62,108 nucleotides of DNA from Candidatus Siliceabacter maunaloa (GTDB taxonomy: Bacteria; Actinomycetota; Thermoleophilia; Solirubrobacterales; Solirubrobacteraceae): contig JANDLV010000020.1 in assembly GCA_024330185.1 (NCBI GenBank), positions 1 to 62,108 on the forward strand, in the 5' to 3' direction. Both the position numbers and the translations under genes were made by a program. How positions within the stretch are numbered: position 1 is the stretch's first letter; each line of letters begins with the position of its first letter. The notes below the pieces were generated by a model. It had not been told where the DNA came from. It worked only from the letters and a program-made list of their open reading frames with translations, and ran no database searches. Below are positions 8,052 through 16,037 of the stretch, piece after piece.

Positions 8052-8843
8052 GTGAGCACCGCAGTCATCATCGCCATCGCCGTCGCGGCAGTACTGATCC
8101 TGATCCTGCTGGCCGTCGCCGTGCCCAAGAGCCGGCGCAAGGCGGCAGAGCGCCGCGAGGAGCGCCGCCGTGAAGAGCTCGCCGAGCAGGAGCGCGAGGA
8201 GGGCCGCCGACGCGAGGCTCGCGCCCAGGTCGCCGACGCCGAGGCCAGTCGCGCCGAGCACGCCGCGGGCGCCGCCCGCGAAGAAGCCGAGCGCACCCGC
8301 GCGGAGGTTCAGGTCCAGGAGGCCCGCGCCGGGCTCCGCGAGCACGGCGAGGACCCGGACACCGCCGGCGTCCCGCGGCGCGAGGGCGCTCGTGACGAGC
8401 GCTCGGCGCATGACCGTGATGGGCGCGAGCGCGACCGTGGCGAGCATGGCCGCAGCGAGCGCGACGAGCATGGTCGCGGCGAGCGCTCGGCGCACCGCCG
8501 CGACGAGGTGGAGCGCGATGGCCGTGAGTCGCACGACCGCTCGCCTTCGGCGCTCTCCGGCGACAGCGATCACGGCCGCTCGGTGGCCCGCGAGCCGGCC
8601 GCGGGTGAGCGCGGGGCGCGGGACGAGCGACCTATGGCCCGCGAGGGTGCCGGGCGCGGCGGCGATCCCCGGGGGCGCGGCGACGATCCCCGGGGGCCCG
8701 ACGACGATCCCCGGGGGCCCGACGACGATCCCCGGGGGCCCGACGACGAGCCCCGCTCGCGCGGGAAGGGTGCGACCGAGGCCCACGGCCGCCCGCCGCA
8801 GCGCCGCGGCGGGCTGTTGGGCCGCCTGACCGGCAAGGGCTGA
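8052..8843 (+). CDS. single-pass membrane protein with long charged repetitive tail
   Basis: About 263 residues: a hydrophobic helix at residues 3-24, a basic stretch KSRRK, a Glu/Arg/Ala-rich coiled region to about residue 95, then a low-complexity Arg/Asp/Gly/His tail containing five copies of a heptad D-D-P-R-G-P-D. GTG 8052 is chosen over ATG 8046 because the GGAGG at 8040-8044 is 7 bases before GTG but too close to the ATG. No catalytic motif is visible. It may be a membrane-tethered scaffold or nucleic-acid- or wall-interacting protein; function unknown. Confidence 0.6.
   Translation: MSTAVIIAIAVAAVLILILLAVAVPKSRRKAAERREERRREELAEQEREEGRRREARAQVADAEASRAEHAAGAAREEAERTRAEVQVQEARAGLREHGEDPDTAGVPRREGARDERSAHDRDGRERDRGEHGRSERDEHGRGERSAHRRDEVERDGRESHDRSPSALSGDSDHGRSVAREPAAGERGARDERPMAREGAGRGGDPRGRGDDPRGPDDDPRGPDDDPRGPDDEPRSRGKGATEAHGRPPQRRGGLLGRLTGKG
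8661..8765 (+). repeat. five tandem 21-bp units inside the charged tail
   Basis: Units begin at 8661, 8682, 8703, 8724 and 8745. Units 2-4 are identical and units 1 and 5 have diverged. Each encodes a DDPRGPD-type heptad, so unit gain or loss keeps the frame. It is a protein-coding minisatellite rather than a CRISPR array. Confidence 0.85.
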
Positions 8844-8860
8844 GCGGACCCCGGTCGGGT

Positions 8861-8879
8861 GCCGGGCCCGCGGCCCGGC
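8861..8879 (+). terminator. hairpin terminator after the repetitive membrane protein
   Basis: A perfect 8-bp stem (8861-8868 with 8872-8879, loop CGC), extendable by two more pairs, lies 17 bases after the stop at 8843. No T tract follows. Confidence 0.5.
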
Positions 8880-9004
8880 GCTCGGCCTGGTCAACCCCCT
8901 CACGGTGACCGCCGCCCACGCGACCCGCCCGGCGGTGCGGCGCCCTCCGGTGTCGCGGGCGCGCCGACCGGCGTCGCTGCGGTGCGCGCCACTACGGTGA
9001 ACCC

Positions 9005-9511
9005 GTGGCCTGGCTCGAAACGCTCCCGCACTGGCCCGACGGCACCGCCGCCTGGCTGGTGACGCACGGCGAGGTCTCGTTCGAGCGCCTGGCCGAGGCG
9101 ACCGCGCACGAGCCGCTCGCGGGTCCCGACCCGGCGCAGCCGCCGGTGCTCTGGCCCAACGCGATCCCGGTCTCGACCGCCCTGCGTACCGGGCCGCGCT
9201 CCGTCCTGCTCGCGCTGGGCCGCCGGCGCGGGTCGCTGGCGCGCCTGCGGGACGACCCGCGCGTCGCGCTGGCGGTCATCGGCCCGGGCGTCGCCTTCAC
9301 CGCCCGGGGCCTCGCCGCCGTGACCGCGGACCCGCTGCCCTACGCCGAGCGGGTCGCCGCGGTCACCATCGCCGTCGCGCGGATCCAGGACCACGCCCAA
9401 CCGACCTTCGCCATCGACGACGGCCCCCGCTGGCACTGGACCGACGAGGACGCACGTCAGGCCGACGTCGCCACCCGCGCCGCGCTGCGGACCCTCGCGC
9501 AGCGCGCATAG
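9005..9511 (+). CDS. pyridoxamine 5'-phosphate oxidase-like (FMN-binding split barrel) protein
   Basis: A 168-residue protein whose middle resembles split-barrel flavin proteins: PVSTALRTGP, then LALGRRRGSLARLRDDPRVA, then a beta strand with TARG. These features fit a small PNPOx/F420-dependent reductase-like fold, but no fully diagnostic motif is present. It is transcribed 15 bases ahead of the FAH-family hydrolase, so the two probably form an operon. Confidence 0.5.
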   Translation: MAWLETLPHWPDGTAAWLVTHGEVSFERLAEATAHEPLAGPDPAQPPVLWPNAIPVSTALRTGPRSVLLALGRRRGSLARLRDDPRVALAVIGPGVAFTARGLAAVTADPLPYAERVAAVTIAVARIQDHAQPTFAIDDGPRWHWTDEDARQADVATRAALRTLAQRA

Positions 9512-9526
9512 GCTCTGCGAGCACTG

Positions 9527-10321
9527 ATGCGCCTGGCCACCTTCGTCCCCCCCGGCGCGACCGCCCCCGTCGCGGGTGAGGTCCGTGGCGACGAGGCGAT
9601 CGCCTTCGCCGACGACCCCGCCGCGACGGTCCTCGACCGCCTCACGACCGGCGACCGCTCCCCGGCGACCGGCGGCGCCCACCCCCTCGACCAGGTCAGG
9701 CTGCTGGCCCCCGTCCCGCGTCCCCGTGCGATCTTCGGCATCGGGCTCAACTACGCCGCCCACGCCGCCGAGCAGGGCCGCGAGCAGCCCGACACGCCGA
9801 TCGTCTTCATGAAGCTGCCCGGCTCCTCGGTGGCGCCCAACGAGCCTGTGGATCCGCCCCATGCCGCTCGCCGGCGCCTGGACTACGAGGGCGAGCTGGT
9901 GGTCGTCATGGGCGCGGCCGACAACGTCGCCGGTTACGCGATCGCCAACGATCTCAGTGCTCGCGACCTCCAGGGCCGCGAGCCGCAGTGGACCCGGGCC
10001 AAGGGCTTCGACGGCGCCTGCCCCTGGGGCCCGTGGATCACCACGGCCGACGAGGCCGGCGACCCCCACGACCTGCGCCTGCGCACCTGGGTCAACGGGG
10101 AGCCCCGCCAGGACGCCCGCACGTCGGACCTCATCTTCACCGTCCCCCGGCTCGTCGACCACCTCACGCAGACCTGCACGCTCGAGCCCGGCGACCTCAT
10201 CCTCACAGGCACGCCCAACGGCGTCGGTGTCTTCATGGACCCCAAGCGCTTCCTCGGGGCCGGCGACACGATCCGCATCGAGATCGAGCGCCTGGGCACC
10301 ATCGAGCACGCGATCGCCTGA
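9527..10321 (+). CDS. fumarylacetoacetate hydrolase (FAH) family protein
   Basis: A 264-residue enzyme of the FAH superfamily, which cleaves or decarboxylates beta-keto acids in aromatic-compound breakdown. The core begins at FGIGLNYAAHA. The metal-binding carboxylates lie in the LDYEGELVVV and ANDLSARDLQ blocks, and the C-terminal GDLILTGTPNGVG motif is intact. Which keto acid it uses (acylpyruvate, 2-hydroxyhepta-diene-dioate and so on) is not evident. Confidence 0.85.
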   Translation: MRLATFVPPGATAPVAGEVRGDEAIAFADDPAATVLDRLTTGDRSPATGGAHPLDQVRLLAPVPRPRAIFGIGLNYAAHAAEQGREQPDTPIVFMKLPGSSVAPNEPVDPPHAARRRLDYEGELVVVMGAADNVAGYAIANDLSARDLQGREPQWTRAKGFDGACPWGPWITTADEAGDPHDLRLRTWVNGEPRQDARTSDLIFTVPRLVDHLTQTCTLEPGDLILTGTPNGVGVFMDPKRFLGAGDTIRIEIERLGTIEHAIA

Positions 10322-10337
10322 GCGCGGCGCATCCTCC

Positions 10338-10919
10338 TCAGTGGGAGTGGATCACCCGATCGATGAGCCCGTACTCGGCGGCCTGGTCGGCGGTGAAGAA
10401 GCGGTCGCGCTCCATGTCGTCGTGCACCTGCTCCTCGGGCTGGCCGGTGTGCTGCGCGTAGATCTCGTCGATGCGCTTGCGGGTCTTGAGGATCTCGCGC
10501 GCATGGATCTCGATGTCGCTGGACTGCCCCTCGAAGCCCGCGGAGGGCTGGTGGATGAGGATGCGGCTGTTGGGCAGCGACATGCGCTTGCCCGGGGCGC
10601 CGCCGGTCAGCAGCAGCGAGCCCATCGACATCGCGATACCGACGCAGATCGTCTGCACGTCGGGCTTGATGAAGCGCATCGTGTCGTACACGGCCAGGCC
10701 GGCGTAGATGGAGCCGCCGGGCGAGTTGATGTAGATCGAGATGTCCTTGTCGGGGTCGGCGCTCTCGAGGTGCAGGAGCTGTGCGACCACGAGGTTGGCG
10801 ATCTGGTCGTTGATCGGGGAGCCCAGGAAGATGATGCGCTCGTTGAGCAGGCGGGAGTAGATGTCGTACTCGCGCTCGCCGCGGGCGCTGCGCTCGACGA
10901 CCATGGGAACAAGGGGCAT
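10338..10919 (-). CDS. clpP: ATP-dependent Clp protease proteolytic subunit
   Basis: A 193-residue ClpP, normal length. The barrel-forming serine protease works with Clp ATPases to degrade tagged proteins. The triad is intact: S98 in [12 protein letters not shown]123 in NSRILIHQP and Asp in the [20 protein letters not shown] block. ATG 10919 was chosen, with a possible alternative ATG at 10904. The start lies only 18 bases from the start of the divergent ABC transporter gene. Confidence 0.95.
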   Translation of the reverse strand: MPLVPMVVERSARGEREYDIYSRLLNERIIFLGSPINDQIANLVVAQLLHLESADPDKDISIYINSPGGSIYAGLAVYDTMRFIKPDVQTICVGIAMSMGSLLLTGGAPGKRMSLPNSRILIHQPSAGFEGQSSDIEIHAREILKTRKRIDEIYAQHTGQPEEQVHDDMERDRFFTADQAAEYGLIDRVIHSH

Positions 10920-10937
10920 GCCTCTAGCGTAAAGGCG

Positions 10938-11717
10938 GTGACCCCCGCCCTGCGTATCGAGGGTCTGAGCAAGACCTACGACGACACCGGCGGCCTCCTG
11001 CGTCGGGCCGGCGCGGGCGGCTTCCAGGCGCTGTCGGGCTTCGACCTCACCGTCGACGCCGGCGCGTTCTTCGGCCTGCTGGGCCCCAACGGGGCGGGCA
11101 AGACCACCCTGATCTCGGCCGTGTGCAACCTCATCCGCGTCACGGCGGGGGAGATCAGCGTCTTCGGCGAGGCCCATGACGCGATGAGTGCCCGGCGCCT
11201 GGTCGGGCTGGCCGAGCAGGACGTCAACCTCGACCGCTTCCTCGACGTGGAGGAGACGCTGGTCTACCACGGTGGCTACTACGGCATGGCGCGGGGGCAG
11301 GCCCGCCGCCGCGCGCGCGAGATGATGGACATCTTCGACCTCAGTGGGAAGGCCGGCGTGCGCGCGCCCAAGCTCAGCGGTGGCATGCGCCGCCGTCTCC
11401 TCCTGGCCCGCGCGCTCATGCACGAGCCGCGCCTGGTCATCCTCGACGAGCCCACCGCGAGCGTGGACTTCGAGCTGCGCCTGGAGCTGTGGCGCTACAT
11501 CCGCCGCCTGCACGACGAGGGGGCCACGATCCTCCTCACCACTCACTACCTGGAGGAGGCCGAGGAGCTGTGCGACGAGATCGCGCTCATCCGCTCGGGC
11601 CGCCTGCTGGCCCGAAACAGCGCCGACGGCCTGCGCGCCGCCTACGGTGTACGGACCCTGGCTGACGTCTACGTCCGGGCCATGGGCGGGGAACGTGATG
11701 TCTCCCAGCCCGCCTGA
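10938..11717 (+). CDS. ABC transporter ATP-binding protein (DrrA-like)
   Basis: A 259-residue ATPase with Walker A GPNGAGKT near residue 50, signature LSGGMRRRL, Walker [13 protein letters not shown] and the switch His in LLTTHYLEE. It is the energy-supplying subunit of an ABC-2 exporter together with the permease at 11781. GTG 10938 is the start. The substrate is unknown; DrrAB-type pairs export hydrophobic compounds or lipids. Confidence 0.9.
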   Translation: MTPALRIEGLSKTYDDTGGLLRRAGAGGFQALSGFDLTVDAGAFFGLLGPNGAGKTTLISAVCNLIRVTAGEISVFGEAHDAMSARRLVGLAEQDVNLDRFLDVEETLVYHGGYYGMARGQARRRAREMMDIFDLSGKAGVRAPKLSGGMRRRLLLARALMHEPRLVILDEPTASVDFELRLELWRYIRRLHDEGATILLTTHYLEEAEELCDEIALIRSGRLLARNSADGLRAAYGVRTLADVYVRAMGGERDVSQPA

Positions 11718-11780
11718 ACCGGCCTCGGTGGAGCTGCGACGACCCGAGGCCGTGCGCGCCGCGCCCGACGGCGGGCGCTG

Positions 11781-12557
11781 ATGGCCGCGGTTCCCGCCCG
11801 TCGCCGCGGCCTGGTCGCGCTGGCCACCCGGGAGACCGCCCGCGTGCTCAAGCTGTGGACGCAGACCGTCGCCGCGCCGATCCTCTCCTCGTCCCTGTTC
11901 ATCGTCGTCTTCGGGCTGTCGCTGGGCGATCGGATCGACGCGATCGACGGGATCGCCTACGAGGTCTACATCGTGCCGGGGCTGATCACCATGGCCATGG
12001 TGCAGGCCGCCTACTCCAACAACGCCAGCTCCATCTTCCAGGCGCGCTTCGAGCGCTACATCAACGACGTGCTGTCGGCGCCCATGAAGCCGTGGGAGGT
12101 CAACCTGGGCATCACGCTGGGCGGCGTCATGCGGTCGCTGCTCGTCGGCGCCGGGCTGTTCGCGATCTCGCTGCTGGTCACCGCGGTGCCCGTGCGTGAG
12201 CCGCTGGTGCTGGCGGGGGCGGTCGCCCTGCTGGTGGGTCTCTTCGGCTCGCTGGGGATCGTGGTCGGCATCTACGCCGAGTCCTTCGACCACCACATGG
12301 CGGTCAACAGCATCGCGATCCTGCCGCTGGCCTTCCTGGGCGGCGTCTTCTACTCGGTCGAGTCGCTGCCCTCGCCGTGGCAGGAGCTCTCGCTGGTCAA
12401 CCCGCTCTTCCACCTCGTGCAAACGATGCGCTTCGGCTTCCTGGGCGTCAGCGACGTCCCCGTCGGGATCGCCCTGGGCGTCACGGCGATCCTCACGCTC
12501 ACGGTGGTGGCCTGGAGCGCTCATCTCTTCTCCACGGGCCGCCGGCTGAAGGCCTAG
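11781..12557 (+). CDS. ABC-2 type transporter permease
   Basis: A 258-residue protein with about six membrane segments, typical of DrrB/NodJ-like permeases. The family signature [16 protein letters not shown] and the loop [19 protein letters not shown] are present. It lies 63 bases after the ATPase gene on the same strand and forms the membrane half of that exporter. Confidence 0.85.
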   Translation: MAAVPARRRGLVALATRETARVLKLWTQTVAAPILSSSLFIVVFGLSLGDRIDAIDGIAYEVYIVPGLITMAMVQAAYSNNASSIFQARFERYINDVLSAPMKPWEVNLGITLGGVMRSLLVGAGLFAISLLVTAVPVREPLVLAGAVALLVGLFGSLGIVVGIYAESFDHHMAVNSIAILPLAFLGGVFYSVESLPSPWQELSLVNPLFHLVQTMRFGFLGVSDVPVGIALGVTAILTLTVVAWSAHLFSTGRRLKA

Positions 12558-12571
12558 TGGCCCATCCCGCA

Positions 12572-12703
12572 AGTCCGCACCCGTTTGGATCGGCCGCCGA
12601 TCACCGTCTGGCGGCGTCCTCGCTCGGTCATGGGCCTGGAGGCCCACTCCCTCACTGCGTCCTTGCCAGCCGGCGCCGGCAACCGCCCAAACGCGCACGG
12701 ACT
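12572..12703. other. branched inverted-repeat structure between permease gene and pgsA
   Basis: Outer arms 12572-12588 and 12687-12703 pair at 14 of 17 positions. Inside are three further hairpins: 12589-12601 (ATCGGC/GCCGAT), 12631-12646 (TGGGCC/GGCCCA with loop TGGA) and 12663-12682 (TTGCC/GGCAA). The whole would fold as a multi-branch RNA or DNA cruciform. It could be a terminator cluster, a leader for pgsA, or a small mobile palindrome. I recognise no known family. Confidence 0.4.
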
Positions 12704-12721
12704 CACAGGACGGACCACTAG

Positions 12722-13300
12722 GTGCTCGCGCCCAACCTGCCCAACGCCCTGACCGTCGGGCGCATCCTCCTCGTGCCCGTGCTGGTCGCGGCGCTGCTGG
12801 CCGGCGTGCCGGGGGGCGACGTGCTCGCCGCGGTGGTCTTCGCCGTGGCCTCGTTGACCGACTACGTGGACGGCTGGCTGGCCCGCCAGCGCGACGAGGT
12901 CACGGCCTTCGGCAAGCTGATGGACCCCATCGCCGACAAGCTGCTGGTCGTCGCGGCGCTAGTCTCGCTGGTCTCCCTGGAACGCCTGGCCGCGTGGGTG
13001 GCCATGGTCATCATCGCCCGCGAGCTCGCCGTCACGCTGGCTCGTGCGCAATCCGACGTGGTCATCCCGGCGGGCGCGTTGGGGAAGGCCAAGACGACCG
13101 TGCAGGTCGTCGCCATCTTCTGCGTCATCGCCTTCGAGGCGGCCCTGTGGGTCGACCTGCTCGTCTACGGGGCGGTGGCCATCACGGTGGTCAGCGGCCT
13201 GGAGTTCTTCTTCGGGATGCGCCGCCGCGAGGCCGCTCAGCGAGCGCAGGCGGGCGCGGGGGCGGGCGCGGCGTCCAGCCACTCGCGCGCCGAGGTGTGA
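12722..13300 (+). CDS. pgsA: CDP-diacylglycerol--glycerol-3-phosphate 3-phosphatidyltransferase
   Basis: A 192-residue integral membrane CDP-alcohol phosphatidyltransferase, first step of phosphatidylglycerol synthesis. The full signature D(x2)DG(x2)AR(x8)G(x3)D(x3)D is present at D47, D50, G51, A54, R55, G64, D68 and D72. GTG 12722 starts it. The C-terminal 22 codons overlap the end of the convergent folE2 gene by 64 bases. A related phosphatidylinositol-phosphate synthase cannot be fully excluded. Confidence 0.85.
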   Translation: MLAPNLPNALTVGRILLVPVLVAALLAGVPGGDVLAAVVFAVASLTDYVDGWLARQRDEVTAFGKLMDPIADKLLVVAALVSLVSLERLAAWVAMVIIARELAVTLARAQSDVVIPAGALGKAKTTVQVVAIFCVIAFEAALWVDLLVYGAVAITVVSGLEFFFGMRRREAAQRAQAGAGAGAASSHSRAEV

Positions 13301-14262
13301 TGCAGCGCGTGCTCGCCTGAGCTCAGCTCGGCGCGCACCTCGCCCAGCAGGCCGAAGCGCTCGGCAACGACGTCGTGGCGATGGATGGTCTCCAGGTTCT
13401 CCTGACGGGCGGAGACGAACGCGTCGTCGCCCAGGAAGCCCAGGCGCTCGACCACGCCGCCGATCATCTCGCGCACGCAGTCCTCGACGAAGCGCGGGCG
13501 GCGGTGGGCCTTCTCGACCACGGCACCCTCGTCGGAGCGCTTCATCAGCTCGTAGACCTCGGCGCTCATGGACTCTTCCACGATGGCCAGGAGGTCGCGA
13601 GCGTCGACGTCGTCCGTGCAGCCCTCGGGACAGCCGACGTGCAGGGTGCCCAGCCCGCGCTGGTTGTGCGTGGCCATCGGGACGGCCTCGAAGATGCGCG
13701 CGACCTGCTCGGTGTCGAAGCCGTCGGCGAGGAGGTTCTCTTGCGCGCGGCCGGCCATCAGGCCCTGGGCGCAGGGGCAGGCGGTCATGCCCTGGGCGGT
13801 GACGCCGATCAGGCGCCGCGTGCCGGCCCGCGAGACCACCGCGGTGCCGTGCATCGTGTAGATCTCCTGCGTCGGGATGCCCGAGACCGGTGCGGGGCGG
13901 TGCTCCGGGTAGCGGGCCGCGATGGTCACCTCGGCGCGCCGGGCGCCCTGGCCCTCGCGCACCAGCACGGCGATGCGCTCGGCCAGCGTCTCGGCGCGGA
14001 AGGGCGCCTCGTTGAGGACCACCTGGCCGATCGCCTCGTTGACCGTCTCCTCGAAGCGCGACATGTGGGCGCCCTTCTGGTGGGGGCCCAGGTCCACGAA
14101 GCAGGTGAGCTGGGCGGAGAAGAGCTGCTCCCGGTCGCCGACGCGCAGGCGCACGATCTTCTCGACCTCGGTGACGCCGACGCGCGAAAGGCTGACCTGC
14201 ACGCGGGGGAGCCCGGCCTGCACGTCGGTGGGGTCGGCGGTGGGGGCGCTTGAGGGCTCCAC
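13237..14262 (-). CDS. folE2: GTP cyclohydrolase FolE2 (type IB)
   Basis: A 341-residue FolE2/MptA-family enzyme that opens GTP to dihydroneopterin triphosphate, the first step of folate synthesis. Family blocks include VDLGPHQKGAHMSRFEE, the catalytic Cys region ACPCAQ, and ATHNQRG. GTG 14262 is the best start since the frame further upstream is not conserved and runs into the long inverted repeat at 14279-14437. FolE2 enzymes are metal-flexible and often zinc-regulated in other bacteria; no such site was identified here. The 3' end overlaps pgsA. Confidence 0.9.
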   Translation of the reverse strand: MEPSSAPTADPTDVQAGLPRVQVSLSRVGVTEVEKIVRLRVGDREQLFSAQLTCFVDLGPHQKGAHMSRFEETVNEAIGQVVLNEAPFRAETLAERIAVLVREGQGARRAEVTIAARYPEHRPAPVSGIPTQEIYTMHGTAVVSRAGTRRLIGVTAQGMTACPCAQGLMAGRAQENLLADGFDTEQVARIFEAVPMATHNQRGLGTLHVGCPEGCTDDVDARDLLAIVEESMSAEVYELMKRSDEGAVVEKAHRRPRFVEDCVREMIGGVVERLGFLGDDAFVSARQENLETIHRHDVVAERFGLLGEVRAELSSGEHALHHTSAREWLDAAPAPAPACAR

Positions 14263-14278
14263 GGAGGGCCGAACGTTA

Positions 14279-14437
14279 GGGCCTGTCCCGCTTGGCCCGC
14301 GGCCGGAGGCGACCGCCCCGCGGCGCCCGGCGCCGTCCGGCCGGTCACGAAGGCCACCAGCATGCGTTCGCGACCGGACGGCGCCTGGCATCCACGGATG
14401 CGGCCCCCTCCGACCACGCTCCAAACGGGACAGACCC
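14279..14437. repeat. 159-bp imperfect inverted repeat in the folE2/sigma divergent region
   Basis: The outer arms are 14279-14293 and 14423-14437. An inner arm pair is 14329-14350 with 14367-14385, and the sequence between also pairs imperfectly. Most differences between arms are C-to-T transitions that read as G-U pairs in the minus-strand transcript, the strand of folE2, whose start is 17 bases away. This favours an RNA hairpin in the folE2 leader, but a MITE-like element is equally possible. Confidence 0.6.
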
Positions 14438-14525
14438 GCGCCACGCCACCATCGTGACCGTCGAGGGCTTGTGCTATCACTCACGAGCGTGGGTGGAGGC
14501 CCGTGAGCGAGGAGGTCGCGAGCGC

Positions 14526-15677
14526 ATGATCAAGGCGGATGAGCTGCTGGCGGACGAGGCGCCGATCCACGAGCTGGAGGAGTTGCGCCCGCTCGTGGTG
14601 GACGCCATCGACCGAGGGACGGTGGGCTTCGAGGAGCTCGCCCGTGCCCTCGACGAGGTGGAGGTGACCAAGGAGCAGGTCGGCGAGCTGCACGCCTACC
14701 TCTCCGAGCAGGGCGTCGAGGTGCTGGGCAGCGACGGCCGCCTGCTGGCCACGCCGGAGGGCGCGCGCATCGAGACGGCGGCCGAGGCCCGCAAGGCCAC
14801 CCGCCGGGGGGACGAGGCGCCCAAGCGCGCCGAGATCGACCTCACCGTCGAGCCCAGCCTCGACTCGCTGCGCCTGTACCTGCGCTCCATCGGGCGTACC
14901 CCGCTGCTCAGCGGCGCCGAGGAGGTCGCGCTGGCCAAGCGCATCGAGCGCGGTGACATGGACGCCAAGCAGCACATGGTCGAGGCCAACCTGCGGCTCG
15001 TCGTGTCCATCGCCAAGGGCTACCTGGGCCGCGGCCTGACCTTCCTGGACCTCATCCAGGAGGGCTCGCTGGGCCTGATCCGCGCGGTGGAGAAGTTCGA
15101 CCACCGCCGCGGCTACAAGTTCTCCACCTACGCGACCTGGTGGATCCGCCAGGCCGTGACCCGCGCGATCGCCGACAAGGGCCGCACGATCCGCATCCCC
15201 GTCCACATGGTCGAGAAGCTCAACAAGGTCGTCCACGTCGAGCGCCAGCTCGTCCAGGCCCTGGGCCGCGAGCCCGCGCCCGAGGAGATCGCCGCCCAGC
15301 TCGAGTGCTCGGCGCGCGAGGTGCGCGACATCCTGCGCATGAGCCAGCAGCCGATCTCCCTGGAGAAGCCGATCAGCGACGAGGAGGACACCTCGCTGGG
15401 CGACTTCGTCCAGGACGAGAACATGCCCTCGCCCTTCGACCTGGCCTGCGACACCATGCGCCGCGACCACGTCCGCCGCGCCCTGTCCGCGCTGCCCCCC
15501 CGCGAGCGCCAGGTCATCGAGATGCGCTTCGGCCTGACCGGCGGGCGCCCGCGCACGCTGGAGGAGGTCGGCCGGGCCTTCAACGTCACCCGCGAGCGCA
15601 TCCGCCAGATCGAGAACCACACGCTCAAGAAGCTCGAGGCGTTGCCGGAGGCGCAGCGGCTGCGGGACGTTTCGTAG
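14526..15677 (+). CDS. RNA polymerase principal sigma factor (RpoD/SigA type)
   Basis: A 383-residue group 1 or 2 sigma-70 factor. The N-terminus has a short region 1.1-like helical domain. Then come region 1.2 ([16 protein letters not shown]), region 2 with [19 protein letters not shown] and the -10 recognition/melting block [18 protein letters not shown], region 3, and region 4 with [24 protein letters not shown] lies about 10 bases before ATG 14526. Without a view of the rest of the genome I cannot tell the housekeeping factor from a close paralogue, although the match is excellent. Confidence 0.85.
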   Translation: MIKADELLADEAPIHELEELRPLVVDAIDRGTVGFEELARALDEVEVTKEQVGELHAYLSEQGVEVLGSDGRLLATPEGARIETAAEARKATRRGDEAPKRAEIDLTVEPSLDSLRLYLRSIGRTPLLSGAEEVALAKRIERGDMDAKQHMVEANLRLVVSIAKGYLGRGLTFLDLIQEGSLGLIRAVEKFDHRRGYKFSTYATWWIRQAVTRAIADKGRTIRIPVHMVEKLNKVVHVERQLVQALGREPAPEEIAAQLECSAREVRDILRMSQQPISLEKPISDEEDTSLGDFVQDENMPSPFDLACDTMRRDHVRRALSALPPRERQVIEMRFGLTGGRPRTLEEVGRAFNVTRERIRQIENHTLKKLEALPEAQRLRDVS

Positions 15678-15899
15678 GGGCGGCCGTTCGGCGCCCGTTC
15701 CGTCCGTCGCGACGAATCGCTTGACCAAGCCGGCTCCAGCTCGTGCAGGAGACGGTCGACGCTGGTGGATACCGGCCGAGCGCGTCGAGGGTGGGACGTG
15801 CATCCTGGCTCGGTGGCCCGAAGTACGAGGAGTTCGAGGTCGAACTTGGCCGTCCGCTGCCGGTCGTAGACGCCGCGTGACCGCTATCCTGCCGGCCCC

Positions 15900-15981
15900 G
15901 GCGGGGTTCCGGAGCGGTCAAACGGACGACGCTGTAAACGTCGCGGCTCAGCCTTCGCAGGTTCGAATCCTGCCCCCGCCA
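15900..15981 (+). tRNA. tRNA-Tyr (GTA)
   Basis: An 82-nt class II tRNA. Acceptor arms 15900-15906 (GGCGGGG) and 15974-15980 pair fully, with discriminator A at 15981. The anticodon loop CTGTAAA gives anticodon GTA, closed by GACG/CGTC. A long variable arm and the T loop GTTCGAATC follow. CCA is not encoded. The defence island starts 57 bases downstream, a typical location for tRNA-directed integration. Confidence 0.95.
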
Positions 15982-16037
15982 TTCTTCGCTCATAGTCACC
16001 GAGCCCGAGATCGTCAGATGAAGGCGCACGCTTGTTC

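Noticed and set aside
8661-8765. Tandem 21-bp repeats considered as a CRISPR array
   Set aside because: Units are contiguous without spacers, are in frame and encode a DDPRGPD heptad. No cas genes are nearby.
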